Below, piece after piece: positions 9,727 to 21,700 of a stretch of DNA of 64,000 nucleotides (within the stretch, counting starts at the first letter, position 1; each line of letters opens with the position of its first letter). The notes under the pieces were generated by a model, which saw only the letters and a list, made by a program, of their open reading frames with translations, was not told the origin of the DNA and made no database searches. Location of the stretch: contig JAWQUS010000016.1 of the NCBI GenBank assembly GCA_036365455.1, positions 15,523,001 to 15,587,000 on the forward strand, written 5' to 3'. The position numbers were made by a program, and so were the translations under genes. The DNA comes from Macrosoma leucophasiata (lineage: Eukaryota; Arthropoda; Insecta; Lepidoptera; Hedylidae).

Positions 9727-12700
9727 CTGCAATGAACAATTTGTTTTTTAGAAAACTATACTAAACTCTAACTTCACGCCACGGGTTGACAGAGGTAGGT
9801 ATATAGACATATATTATAGACATGCTAACATCCACGATTCTTCGGTTATGTTTTGTCGAATGACGTTGCTGCTGATTCTATTAGTACCCCCTCCCAAGAC
9901 GGGATGTCCTAAGCAATTGCTTAATTTGCTTATGGACTAATTCTCCACTGAATGGAGGTACCTATATATCTACCTATTACCTATACAGGTATAAAAACGT
10001 CGGGTTGTATTATGTTGAGGCTTTTACTAATAACAATTGGAAATGTTTACAAGATGATGTCAAACATGTAGTGTCATATGCTGTTGAAACATCAAGCAGC
10101 AGAGAGTCGAGTGTTTTTTAATGTTATTATAATGAAATAAGGAACTAAAGCAAGGCCAACAAGATTAGACTCAACAGCTGCTGCGCGAATGGCAAAACAT
10201 GATCGCGCAGTGTCGCAAAAAACACATTTGTAGATATGTTTAAATTATTTATGGTCTTATTAATCAAAAATCCAAATAACTATTCAAACAATTTTACGCA
10301 TTAATTAAATAAAGTTGAAATCTTATATAATTTTAAGATATTTAAGGTACGTTCGAGTAGGAATATCTCCGTAGGTACTTATTTATAATTATGATGATTA
10401 ATAATCTGTGCTAATAATTCATCGATGTGAGATGTCGTTGACGATAGCATGTCTACTACTGAGTGGAAAAAATACCTTTAAATTAGTAAATAAATTGAAT
10501 TAGTAGCTAATGTAGCATTGAGGCAGTTACGCGGCGTGAGGTGTCAAGGATCTCGCGTTAGGGTTCATGCAGACGAGCATCGTCGGTTTGGCCATATAGA
10601 GGAGATGGTGTTTGCCAGCCGGGCCCCAGCCTGCTTGGGCTCCCCGGGTATGGCTTGCGAGGCTCGTCGCAAGCATCTGTCTTAATCCAGGGCCAGGGTA
10701 GTTTTAGGCACCGGACGAGTAATGAGCCACCGAGCCGCCCTTGCGACCCAGTTTGGCCCTACAGACGAGCGGCACTTTGTTGACGCATTGATGGCGACGT
10801 TCAGTTGAAGCACGACCTGTCGACGACAGGCACCAATCAATCGACAGCGCCGTCGGAAGGTTGCTACCGTTACCGTCAACAAAGTTCTGTTCGTTTGTAT
10901 GAACCCTTACACACATAAAGATAGGTATATGATAGACCCTCGTGCTTCAACATATATCTCGTCTATCTAAACAGTTAAATTTACTAAACGAACAGTGATG
11001 ATGAACTAAAGGATTGTCACTTCTGAGGTACAATTAGCTTTACACGGCGAAGTAGACCAATCTGTAGTAGCCGGCGACAGCGTCGCGGTCAGCCTGTTTT
11101 CTTTTTAAATGTAATAAAGGTGGCAAAAAAGCACACAGTTCACATTTATGTTAAGTGATGACTGCAGCCTATAGACATCCATAAAATGCCAGATGTCAAA
11201 ATGCAGATGCGATGCCACCCCTGAGACCTTAGTTGTTATGTCTCTGAGATAGTTATTACGGGGCCAAATATAACCATGTAACGGTTATGTTAGATTCTAA
11301 CCGGAACACGATGGTGCTGAACATTAGCATTTGGCGGCAAAAGCTTAGGGTATGCGGCCCTCGAGCTCCTACACTGGAACTATACCACCAGAAGTTGTGA
11401 CGTATGCTTATTGTAACCAACCTGTAGTAGCCGTCGTCGTCAACGTCGGCGGCGTCGCGGTCGCGGTCAGCGGTGGCGCGGATGAGCTTGGTAAGACGCA
11501 GCGTCAGTTGCGTCGAGTCGAGGTCCTCGCGCTGCTCGCTGGCCAGTATCACACCCCGAGACACTACGTGAACAATACACTTGATGTTTATTATATTATG
11601 AATACCTATTTATTATAAGGTATATGTTATTTAAAAAATGTTAAAGAATAATAAAGATAAATTTTTGAGATCGGACGGGGTTTGACCCAGCGACCACATC
11701 ACTTGAACATATAGCCCAGCCGATTTACTATTAAGCTGTCGAGTCCTTACGTAGGACTATCGAATTATTCATTTGCGTTACACGGCTCGAAAAGGTCGAA
11801 GATACAATATGATTATAGGTATTTTTTTGTAAATACGAGTAAGATAAATATATGACTTTTTTCTCTTGAACTACTTCTCTGTAGCTCCGTTACCGCTCCA
11901 GTCAATACCTCACACTTAACGTTAATGACATCAGATAAAGAAAATTGCAACACAGTTTTCTATTCATACCTTTATTTATAGATATGAGAAAGAACACAGT
12001 TTTCTATTCAAGCTCATTTCAAAAGCGCAATGAGATGTCGAGTCACATCACAATCCCAGTCCCGTCAACCATCCGAACATGGCTCTTTGGTTCTGCCTTT
12101 TGAATAAATAAAAACGTCGTCGAAGATTGATGATGATATTTAATGCTTATGTCTGATTAAGTTGACATATTTATTCTTCTTATTTTTAATACGTTATAGT
12201 GATTAAAATATTACATGAATTCTAAAGTAATCCATAATGTATAATTTCATCTAACTTGTTTTAATACATCCACGGAGAAAGTTATTATGTAAATCCAGAT
12301 CTCTTAATGACTTTAATAGTGTGATCGGACAACAAAAACCTAACTGTATTTTATTTAAAACTAGCGGCCCGCACCGGCTTCGCATGGGTGCAATTTAGGT
12401 ACCTACTAACATAATATTGTGACTATTATTTGAGATATAAGCTATATCTTTCAAGTTTGATCAAGTTGTGCATGGTTGCAAAGTTTGATTAAAATAGGTT
12501 TAGTAGTTTAGGAGTCCATCGCGGACAAACACCGTGACACGTAATAATATAATAATAATAATGGCAACCGATACGTCCCACTGCTGGGTCCCACGAGTCT
12601 CTCCCCTTCTTTGGGGGAGGCTTAGAGCTGCTCCAATGCGGGTTGGTGGAGATAAGGGTTAGTGGCCAACCCGCTGTCGGATGTTTTCAAAACCACCCAT

Positions 12701-15700
12701 AAAGCCTCCGATAAGGTTTAACGACCGTGACACGTACCTAATTTAAATAAGTATGTATATATTTAAGATAATAAAATCAGTCTTTAGCAAACGAGTACGA
12801 AATAATTGTAACGGTACGATTGTGAAGAAGTAGAAGATTATTATCAAATATGACCGTCACTAATCATGTGACAAAAAATGTATTCAATATGCATAACATG
12901 TTTCGATTGGCTCACTTGATCAAGAAAAACCCGATTTTATTATGCATTGTCAGACGTATTATCTTAACAACCGGCCAATTTTATTATGATTTGACAACGA
13001 CGTGATGGAAGGAACTTAAAAACTGTACCTAACGACATATTTAACATTGGGTTGACGTCAGCATTGTCACGCAAAAACTGAACAATGCGGGCCGATGTGG
13101 TAGATAACAATTGGTTACAAGTATTAATCACTCTGTAGCTATTGTCCAAGCCGCCACAGCTTTTTGCTAATATCGTGAGTAAGCTCAATCTGTACTTTTT
13201 GGTGGGCTTTGTTTGAGAGATAAGTGAATTGTGATTGTTCGGCGAGCGATCGAGAATCGGGCCGCAACCCTATAATTATAGAGGAGGTTTTACCTTACGA
13301 GTTATCAGTGCTATCACCACTCTATCTCGCTGACCGCGTTGTGATGCCGCAGCGTTCACATGAGAGTATGAGAATGAGGATAAAAAGATAAGGCTCCTAA
13401 ACTGAAATGAGTAGTTTTAAGCATAACGTTACTAGACATCTGACAGTCGTCTAGCGACTTTTTTATAGGAATTTTCAAGTATATTAAATTAATTTCTGAT
13501 TTGTCACTCGGATACTCATTGAAGCTTATTTTTTTTATGATATTCAAGATATTTTTTGGATAGATACGGGATTAGCAAAAATCATCGTCTATCCTATCTT
13601 GGCCAACATACGTCCATTATCTAGTCTATCTGTTAAGTCAAAATCTGTTATAATAGTTTCAAAATACGTATTTCCGTCGATGTTAGAATGAAGCCAAAGA
13701 ATATCAATAATTATTATGTAGCATGACAAACAGAATTTGAACGATACGCGGCCGAAGAGGGTAATAACACCGGCCGCCCACCGCTCCGCAGGGCGTACGC
13801 AATGACATAACTTCACTATTATAATTTATCAAACGAGAATAAAAAATCTTCCGCGCCCACTCCCCGCCGCGTCGCGTGCCTACTCGGTACCTACTAGTTT
13901 ATCCTGTACTTATCATCTTTGCTTATTATGGTGGCAAATTGAATCTAAGTAATCTTCCCGTCTTGCTGCATATGTATGTAGCTTCCGTATATCGAGATCG
14001 ATAGGATTTTTAATGTGTGTCTATTCTGAGAAATGCCGAGGGCAGTTAGCGGTATAAACAAAATATCGTGGACAAAACGACGTGACACCTTAATTTTTCG
14101 TTTTTGTACTCGAAATATTTGAGAGTTTTAACGAGGGCGAATAACAAACGGTCGGCCTTGTTTATTATACAGGGAAATTTTATAATAATGTGTAACGTAA
14201 TTTCAGGTAGGAATCTCGATTATGGCGACAAATTGCCGTGCGGCGTGCATTGCACCGCCGAGTTTATTAACAATCAAACAGGCGCGTCGCTTCTGGTTCT
14301 GCTAACTCATTACGGTGCAGCGGTGGCGGCGCGGCGGGTAGCGGTGGTGCAATAGCGACAAACAATCTCTCGGTAAATTGTGTTACCGCAAATTAGAATT
14401 AACTTATTATACAAAAGTACCACTCAAGGTTTTATTGTAGATTTCTAAATCACAAGGGGTAGAGAGAAAGAACAGAGCCAAATCCTTTCATAGCACAACT
14501 CTTAGAGGAATAACGCTATTCTATGGCACAAATGTATGTTTTATTTTAGATATCAAATTTTCAACAAGAAAATATGCATACCTATCATCCATTATTCTCA
14601 CAATTGCACGTCGGTTTTCTTGAAGCATGGCTAAATAGATTAAAAAGAAATATTCTCGTGGTTAAATAAGTAGCCGAAGACGCTGAAGTTCAACCGGTCG
14701 TGTTTTAGGTATATTATTATGATAATGTGAGTGAAATATCACGACAAAATATCCACGATAGGCTCAAAGTCTACAACGCACAATAAGAGAGATATGAACC
14801 CTTTATTTCACGGGTTCATCAGGGCCAGCAGCCATTGTTTTTCCAAAAGAATCGTTTCTGCTAAAATACCAGAATTGATTATAAAGAATTATCACAACTC
14901 ACCAAGATCGCTGGTGCAGAAAGCAAGTTCCAACTCAGAATCCGTGCAGGGTCTGCAATCGGCGGTCGCGGGATCATAGTGCCTGCTTATCAGAGGCTTT
15001 GCTTCATATTTGAATGTGGCGACTCGTCTTCTAGGGCCCTCTTCAGGTTCAGCCTCGACGTACAGCGCCGCTCTACCGTGCCGACTCCGAAAGCACCTTA
15101 ACTCCCGAACGTCGCCGTCATCGGGAGCGTACAATGGCACTAGTCTTCGAGCACCTTCCACGAAGATGCGAGCTGGGAACCGTTCTATGATTTCTGAAAT
15201 ATATACAAGTTTTATAGAAATTGAAGTGGCAGGATGATGAAAGCTTTGTCGACAATTTTTGTCTCCAGATAAGTCAAATTGTTTTGGTATTTGTCAACTA
15301 TTTTGGCAGCTTGGGTATAGTGTGATTACCGAGTTCGGTCTGTGAGTCGAAGAGTAGTGAAATAGAGTTTTCCAATAAAAGTTTGTCATCGGTCAGCCAG
15401 AGTTTGATAATGTGCTGAATGAAACTCACTTGGTTCGCCCGTTGCCTTTATTTGTCTTGACATGTTTGTGTACCTATTACCTACAAGGGGCTAAAGATAT
15501 CAACTGAGGGATCATTTATGTAAGCACCAATGCCATTGCGTGTATGTATACCTATACAAATAGATATTTTTGCGTAGTCGGTGATATACAGACGAGAAGT
15601 TTGATCATCGCTAACTACCGCTACTTTACAGCTAACGACTTATCATTGAAATTAGAACCCTAAAATTATTGAACATACATTACAATCATAATGAGACAGA

Positions 15701-18700
15701 CACGGTCCTGCTTGTTATTGTAAATTACGCCGAAAACATCTGTCAAAAAATGTGCACTTCCAACTATTATTGCAGAAAACTGTGATTATTTTCTCTGATT
15801 GCGTGTATTTTACCTTAAACAGATTTAAGTTTAATATTTATTCCTATTACAAAAACGTGATTTCTCTGCAAGATACCCCATATCAAGATAACTTACATAA
15901 ATTATATTGTTTGACAAAAACGACGTTTTGACGTTTGACAAAAAATTACAATTGCGTGAAAAATTTAAATGTTGTATCCAAGCGTTGTTATTGCAGGAAA
16001 CTACGATTCTTTTTTCTGATTGCATGTGTTTAACCTTATTAACAGTTTAATCACAGTATACCTAAGTATTAACACGTTCGTTTTCTTAAGACTGTACTTT
16101 AATAATGAATTCTATTAGAGTCCGTATTTTATCTTCCAAGAAGCTCAAGAAGCACCCTACATCATTATTTTTTTCATTTCAGCCGAAAGACGTCCACTGC
16201 TGGACCAAAAGGGGATATGTCATAATTGCCGTATGCCACGCTTGGCATGCGGATTGACGATCGCAGTGGAGTTTTATCGGAGGACGTTGTGCCCCATCTT
16301 GCGTAATATATACCATGATCCCGCACGCATTCTCTGAACTCTTGGTAATCGGCCGACAGCGGCGGCTCGGCCAGCAACACAACCAGCAACCACATGAAAA
16401 CTGTCCTTAAAAAGTAACATCCATAGATACCTGTCTCATTAATCCGTAGCGAATGAAACAGGTCCGGCGGGTCAGGGCGGCGGATGACCCGCACGCACAC
16501 CCTGAAGTCCCGCTCGTCGGCCGGCAGCGGCGGCTTGAAGATCAGCCGCAGGGCGCCCCGCGGGTACAGCCACGACACCGAGCCCTCGCGACACCGCAGG
16601 TACACCGGCGTCACCCCACGCTCCGCGCTCGACGTCAGGCCGCTACAACAAAAAAAAATGTTTAGTAATATAAAGAGGACAGACGTGACTCGTTCTCTAT
16701 AAGCCGTTTGGTGATCACGGGCCATAAAATAAATGTTATTTCTACAAAATAAGTAGATATCATAATCCTAGTGATGGTAATTGCCAGTAGATTTGCAGAA
16801 ACTCGAGGGCGTAGACACGATAAAGCGTTCTTATCTATCTGTCGCTTTTGCCAGGTAATGTTTAGCTCTAAGTTTCTGTTACGTGGTAATATTCGCCCTC
16901 GTCACAGAAATAAAACGTTTTACTTAGGTATCTATCTAGATATCAGGGTCCACTAATCCCTTACCTTTTTGTGAACGCTCGTGGCATATAAACCTTAAAA
17001 ACAGTAGCCTTTGCTGACCTTTTTTATTATAATCTCACCAATAAAGCATTCTAAATACACAGATGAATAATTTTATTTGATAAATAGGTAAGTATAAACT
17101 CCAAAATAATTTTCCTGCCATTTATAAGAATAATTGAGACAAGTTACTCTTATGGTGGTCATTTTGTTAATGTTGTCGTTAACGCTTTTCCGAAACCTAT
17201 TCACGTAATGGACCTTCGGCGACAGAAAATTAATAACGTATCATCAATTTCCCTAGATGGGCCGCTCATTATAAGCTGGGGGCATAATAATATCATATTT
17301 AGAAACATTGATTATGAGACTCCCGTGCGTTAAGTTTCCTAAAATAATCATTATGTATTGAGCGCACGCCGGGACACCGTATCACTCTCTCCGTGATAAA
17401 TATTTTTATGTCATAAATATTATTCAACTGTCCTTGTATTTTGTTTTTGTCTTCTATAGTAATTTTACTTTGTCAAGCGATTCCCTGCTGTGTTAACTGT
17501 GTTTGCGAGTGATGGAGAATCTGGTCGGGCGGAGATCGCTCGTGTCATTCGTGGCCGGTATCTGCAGAAGTGCCCCCATAAACAAGCCTCGAGCGGACAA
17601 TTGTATCTGGCATCTGCGTCACGTGGGCTGCGATTCTGGAGTAGCGCCCACGTTCCACGCCCACCATGGGCACCGCACTGTTAATCGTGCACACTCAAAC
17701 ATACGTGTACCGCGCTATAAAAGATACCAAAGATTTTACATGCCTTGATGCGACTCTAATAAAAACACGACAACGCTTTTATGTAAAGTCATTGTACGTG
17801 TGGCCCGCGTCTGACGCCTCGCTTTATAACTCCACTCCTTTATTGTACAATCCAATAGGTAGGCTCGTTCCAATTGATAGAGTAAGTGCTGCAGGGTTTA
17901 TACTGTCTCTTAAACTATATTCTACAGGAAATCGTAAAATTGTGTTCTATAATCAGAGTGTTCTAGTGACTAGTTACATAATTTCTTCATTTTATGTAAC
18001 GTTCTCGAGGTCTTGATCTAGTCCACAGTATATCTAATATTCTCTATGTAGTATAATTCCGGTGATCATTATTTAAAACAGTTTATGGTAAACACACCGC
18101 AACTTGTACGAAAGTAATTAAGGCTTTACGTAGATGCGTTTTATACATAAAATATCTCAATCCTTAAGCATAAAAAGCTAGAACTTACGAAGTAATAGAT
18201 AAAACTGCAACTAAGTAAATTAACACCTTTATGAAGCAGAGCTTTTATGTGGCGTTAACCCTACTCACATACATTTCGAAGAAGCAAAGTGATGACACAT
18301 CCGTGTTAAATACTTTCAACACAGCTCCTATACCTAAGTATGAAGATATACCAGTACATGAAACAAAATTAACTATTAAAAAATTAAGAGTCATCAATCA
18401 ATTTTTTCACCGTCATATAAGTTCCACTGCAGCTATTCACGTGTAAGGGCACTCCGACAAGTCATATCCTAAATACTTTCACGTCATCAAAGGGCTTCCT
18501 TAATCCGCCCTAATGGGCCCATGTTGAAATATGCGTCGTGAATTATGAGCTGGTGCAAGTGTATGTGTGTAAGCTACCCCGGTCGCCGTTAGCCTTTGTA
18601 GAAATTTAATATGTAGGTATATTGATTGATATTTTATAAATTTTGGTATAGTATATCGATATTTTTGAGATGGTTAGGACTTGTAGAAAGGATGTCGAAC

Positions 18701-21700
18701 GAGCGAATGTTAAAACAAATTTACCTACAATGCGAATGCAGATTATTGCAGAGGTCTAGTCTAAAGGAGGGGTCAAGAATCTTCATAATCGACATCCATG
18801 TATGAAGCGAGTGATGAATATAGAAGTGGCCCTCCACGTTCTCTGCCCCGTAAGAAACTTGGCGTGATGATACATATATTTTTGAGCATTATTTAATCTA
18901 TCGATATAAATATACGACTATCGAAAAGGATAACAATATTTTTACACTTCATTGCGCTTTTTTTACGTCAATACTCGCACCGATGTTTTTGATGAATCCC
19001 TTCTTTTTTGTATTTCCAACGAGAATGTTGGACGATATTCGATATTCTTGAACGTTACTTAGTGTTTCCATATAAATATCCAATTGTCACAATGATAATA
19101 ATATTTTAACATCTACATATATGCATATTTTGTTTTATTATGTTAAATGATTCAAGACTTGCACTGATATTCAATAAATAAATCGATATGGGTGTTTTTT
19201 TTTATATTATTTATTCCGACATCCCTAGTCGACGTCTCTCGAAGCTGACGCAACACGTGGACTCACCCCTGTGCAGGGGTGAACAACCTATTAGTCGTAG
19301 AATGTCGACTTTACGACTCTACCTGACTTTGAATGCTCAGATTTATTTGTGTGATTTACTCCTTATTCATGATTCAGAGAATAAATCCATTTTATAATGT
19401 ATTTAAGCGCAGGGATATTTACAATAGATCAATATTTTAAATACATATTATATTATAATCTTCTTTTATATGGTCCTTAAATCTATGATGAAAAATCTAA
19501 CCTACAGATTTATAGGAGAGATTTGTTTTGCAGTGTACCTAAGCGTTACAATATTAATCTCAGTGTTATCAGGGAGTTCATATGTATGATAACTGATTAA
19601 CCAATCAAACAGAGACCTCTTGTCATCAGCAAGAGGAACACTTCCGCCTACAGTGTGTAACGATTGAGATATTTGGCGCCCTACGCTTTCCACCCTCTCT
19701 GCCTACCCTGTAAAAGACTGAGTGATATAGCGTCAAGATATATACAAGACGTTAATTGCATATCTAATTGTTAGTCTAGATTACACAACTCTACAATGCT
19801 TAAACAGCAACATGTACTTGGAATTATAGAGTTAAGTAGCCTATATTTTATCTAAACGGAACAACAGCAACGACAAACACTAATATTATGCGTATAATGC
19901 TGTAACATGATTTTTTTAGGTCGGGCTTTGTGTAGGCGGCCTGTCTCGAGACGGCACTAGTCTACTTCACCGGGCAATCGGCGAGCGCTGAAGGCGCTCC
20001 AGCCTAAGCCCATTTTCGACTAAATCATGTAAAATTATAAACATTTGGAACATGTTACCCCAGTCAAGAGCCGTCGTTATCGGCCACGCTAAAACAAATA
20101 TACGTAAAAACTACACAAAAACCACATAGGTTAAGCTTTTTTTGTTTCCAAACACGGGGAACAAAACGTGGTGGGGTGTTAACTGTGTCAAGTTGTTCCG
20201 CATTCGAATCTATTTTCGAGGACACGTTTTTTTGCGGTTGACTAATTAAAGAAGTTTATTTTGAAAGTTTTAGTAATTTCTGTGGATTAACTTAACAATT
20301 TCAAAACTATGCTGCCAATATAAACTGTTTCCTTTGTTATTTTAGTTAATGATAAGTAAGTACATTTATTTCCATTCTCTCAATTTTTTCGTTATAACAC
20401 ATGCGCGAATGAATTTAAAAGTTTGTAAGAAAAATGTTTATAATATATATTCACGTCTATTTACTGGTGGTGGAGCTCCAGTGACGGATCTCGCGGGCGT
20501 AGGCACCACCGCATTACCTAATATACTTGCCGCTAAATGATAGTGTTCAACACTATCGTGTTCCGGTCACGTGGTAATGTAAGGCCCTGTAATTTCCGGC
20601 ACAGAGGCATAACACCTTAGGCCTCGGGAGTGGTAACGGTGGTGCATTTTGACCTTGGTTTTTGTGTAAGTGTCTTTAGGCTGCAGTCATCACTTAACAT
20701 CAATGTGAACTGCATGCTTGTTTGCCATTACCATTATATAAAAAAAAATCCCTTACGGATTAGGCAGAGTGTGGAGTGCCAGATATCCCGGTGCCGTCAT
20801 ACCTACCTCCCGTGCTTCTTCTACATTCATCATTCTCTTCATACATGCACACCGATTCCTAAGACTTTTGACCCCACCCTCATACAGTGTAAGAAAAATG
20901 GAAAGCAAGATTTGACTTGGGACAGGATTCTTACCTGCGACCTCTAGATAACCGGCCTAGTCGCTTTACCAATAAGCTACCGAAATCCTACCATACAAAA
21001 CCTTACACTTCTACAACAGAAAACTCACCATAAACATCAAAATTTTACAAAAAAAAAGGCAATCCCACAAAAGAATATTTGAAAATACCTTGTTAGAAAC
21101 AAAGAAAAAACAAAAGTCAAATTCTAACACAATCTCCGTCCATTACAAGCCAAATGGCTCAGGTACCGATACGACGCTAAAAGCTTCTAATGTGTTCTTA
21201 ATGACACGAAACAACTTCTTTTCCTTATTTATATGCATGCCCTCTAAGTTCATGTGTCAAATATTCGTTTTATAGCTATCACAAATTTAGATTTATTTTC
21301 TAGGAGTAAACGTGTCAAACGCACAGGGATTTAAGATAAATCCTTATAAGATCTTTTTATTGTGGTGCGATCACAGTTCTATAAATAAGAAATAATAAAC
21401 TTTTCACGTCTCAGTGTTAAATGTCGATACATTTCAACTTCGATATATCGCCATCAATAATCGCAATAAAATTTTTGGAGGAATCCGACCAGTTATGTTA
21501 ATGTTCAAACTAATTGAGAAATACTCCTCAGCCTCCGATTCTTTTGTCAAGAAGTTTAGTAATATTTTTAAACGGTTCGAAGTTTTACACTTTTGCTTAT
21601 TAAAAACGTCCACCTACAGTACGCATTAACATAATAATGTGCAGTTTTGAACAAGCGACGAGTGACCCCACGACCCACGTCTTTACGAAAATAGCGTCAG

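Larger units (their letters stand above)
9727..11421. other. intron 4 of the meteorin-like gene
   Basis: 1,695 bp. It contains a non-LTR tail (11108-11388), a decayed copy of the exon 4 border (11051-11098), and a GC-rich block at about 10530-10890. That block has no intact ORF and looks like an old retroelement fragment of unknown family. 9740-10500 is AT-rich with nothing recognised. Confidence 0.55.
11756..14902. other. intron 3 of the meteorin-like gene (rest)
   Basis: Apart from the elements at 12361-12736, no gene was recognised. A 74-codon minus-strand open frame at 12964-13188 has balanced composition but no start context, splice sites or family match, and may be a transposon fragment. 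GC-rich patches at 13740-13900 and 14210-14350 are not convincingly coding. Confidence 0.45.

Noticed and set aside
10682..10916. Two overlapping minus-strand frames near exon 5 as an extra meteorin exon
   Set aside because: No acceptor/donor with a fitting phase, no family motif; exon 4 joins exon 5 directly in phase and all ten cysteines are already accounted for.
12964..13188. 74-codon minus-strand frame in intron 3
   Set aside because: Balanced composition but no start context, no splice sites in phase and no recognisable domain; at most a transposon fragment.
16643..16725. Hydrophobic N-terminus in frame with exon 2 that looks like a signal peptide
   Set aside because: The hydrophobic residues come from a TTACTAAAC branch point and a T-rich tract ending in TAG. 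Exon 1 at 61920-62011 supplies a proper signal peptide with the matching phase and the family Cys-x-Trp motif.
17490..17760. GC-rich open frame with a TATAAAAG word as a nested gene
   Set aside because: The peptide shows no domain, no splice sites fit, and the TATA word lies inside the supposed coding part.
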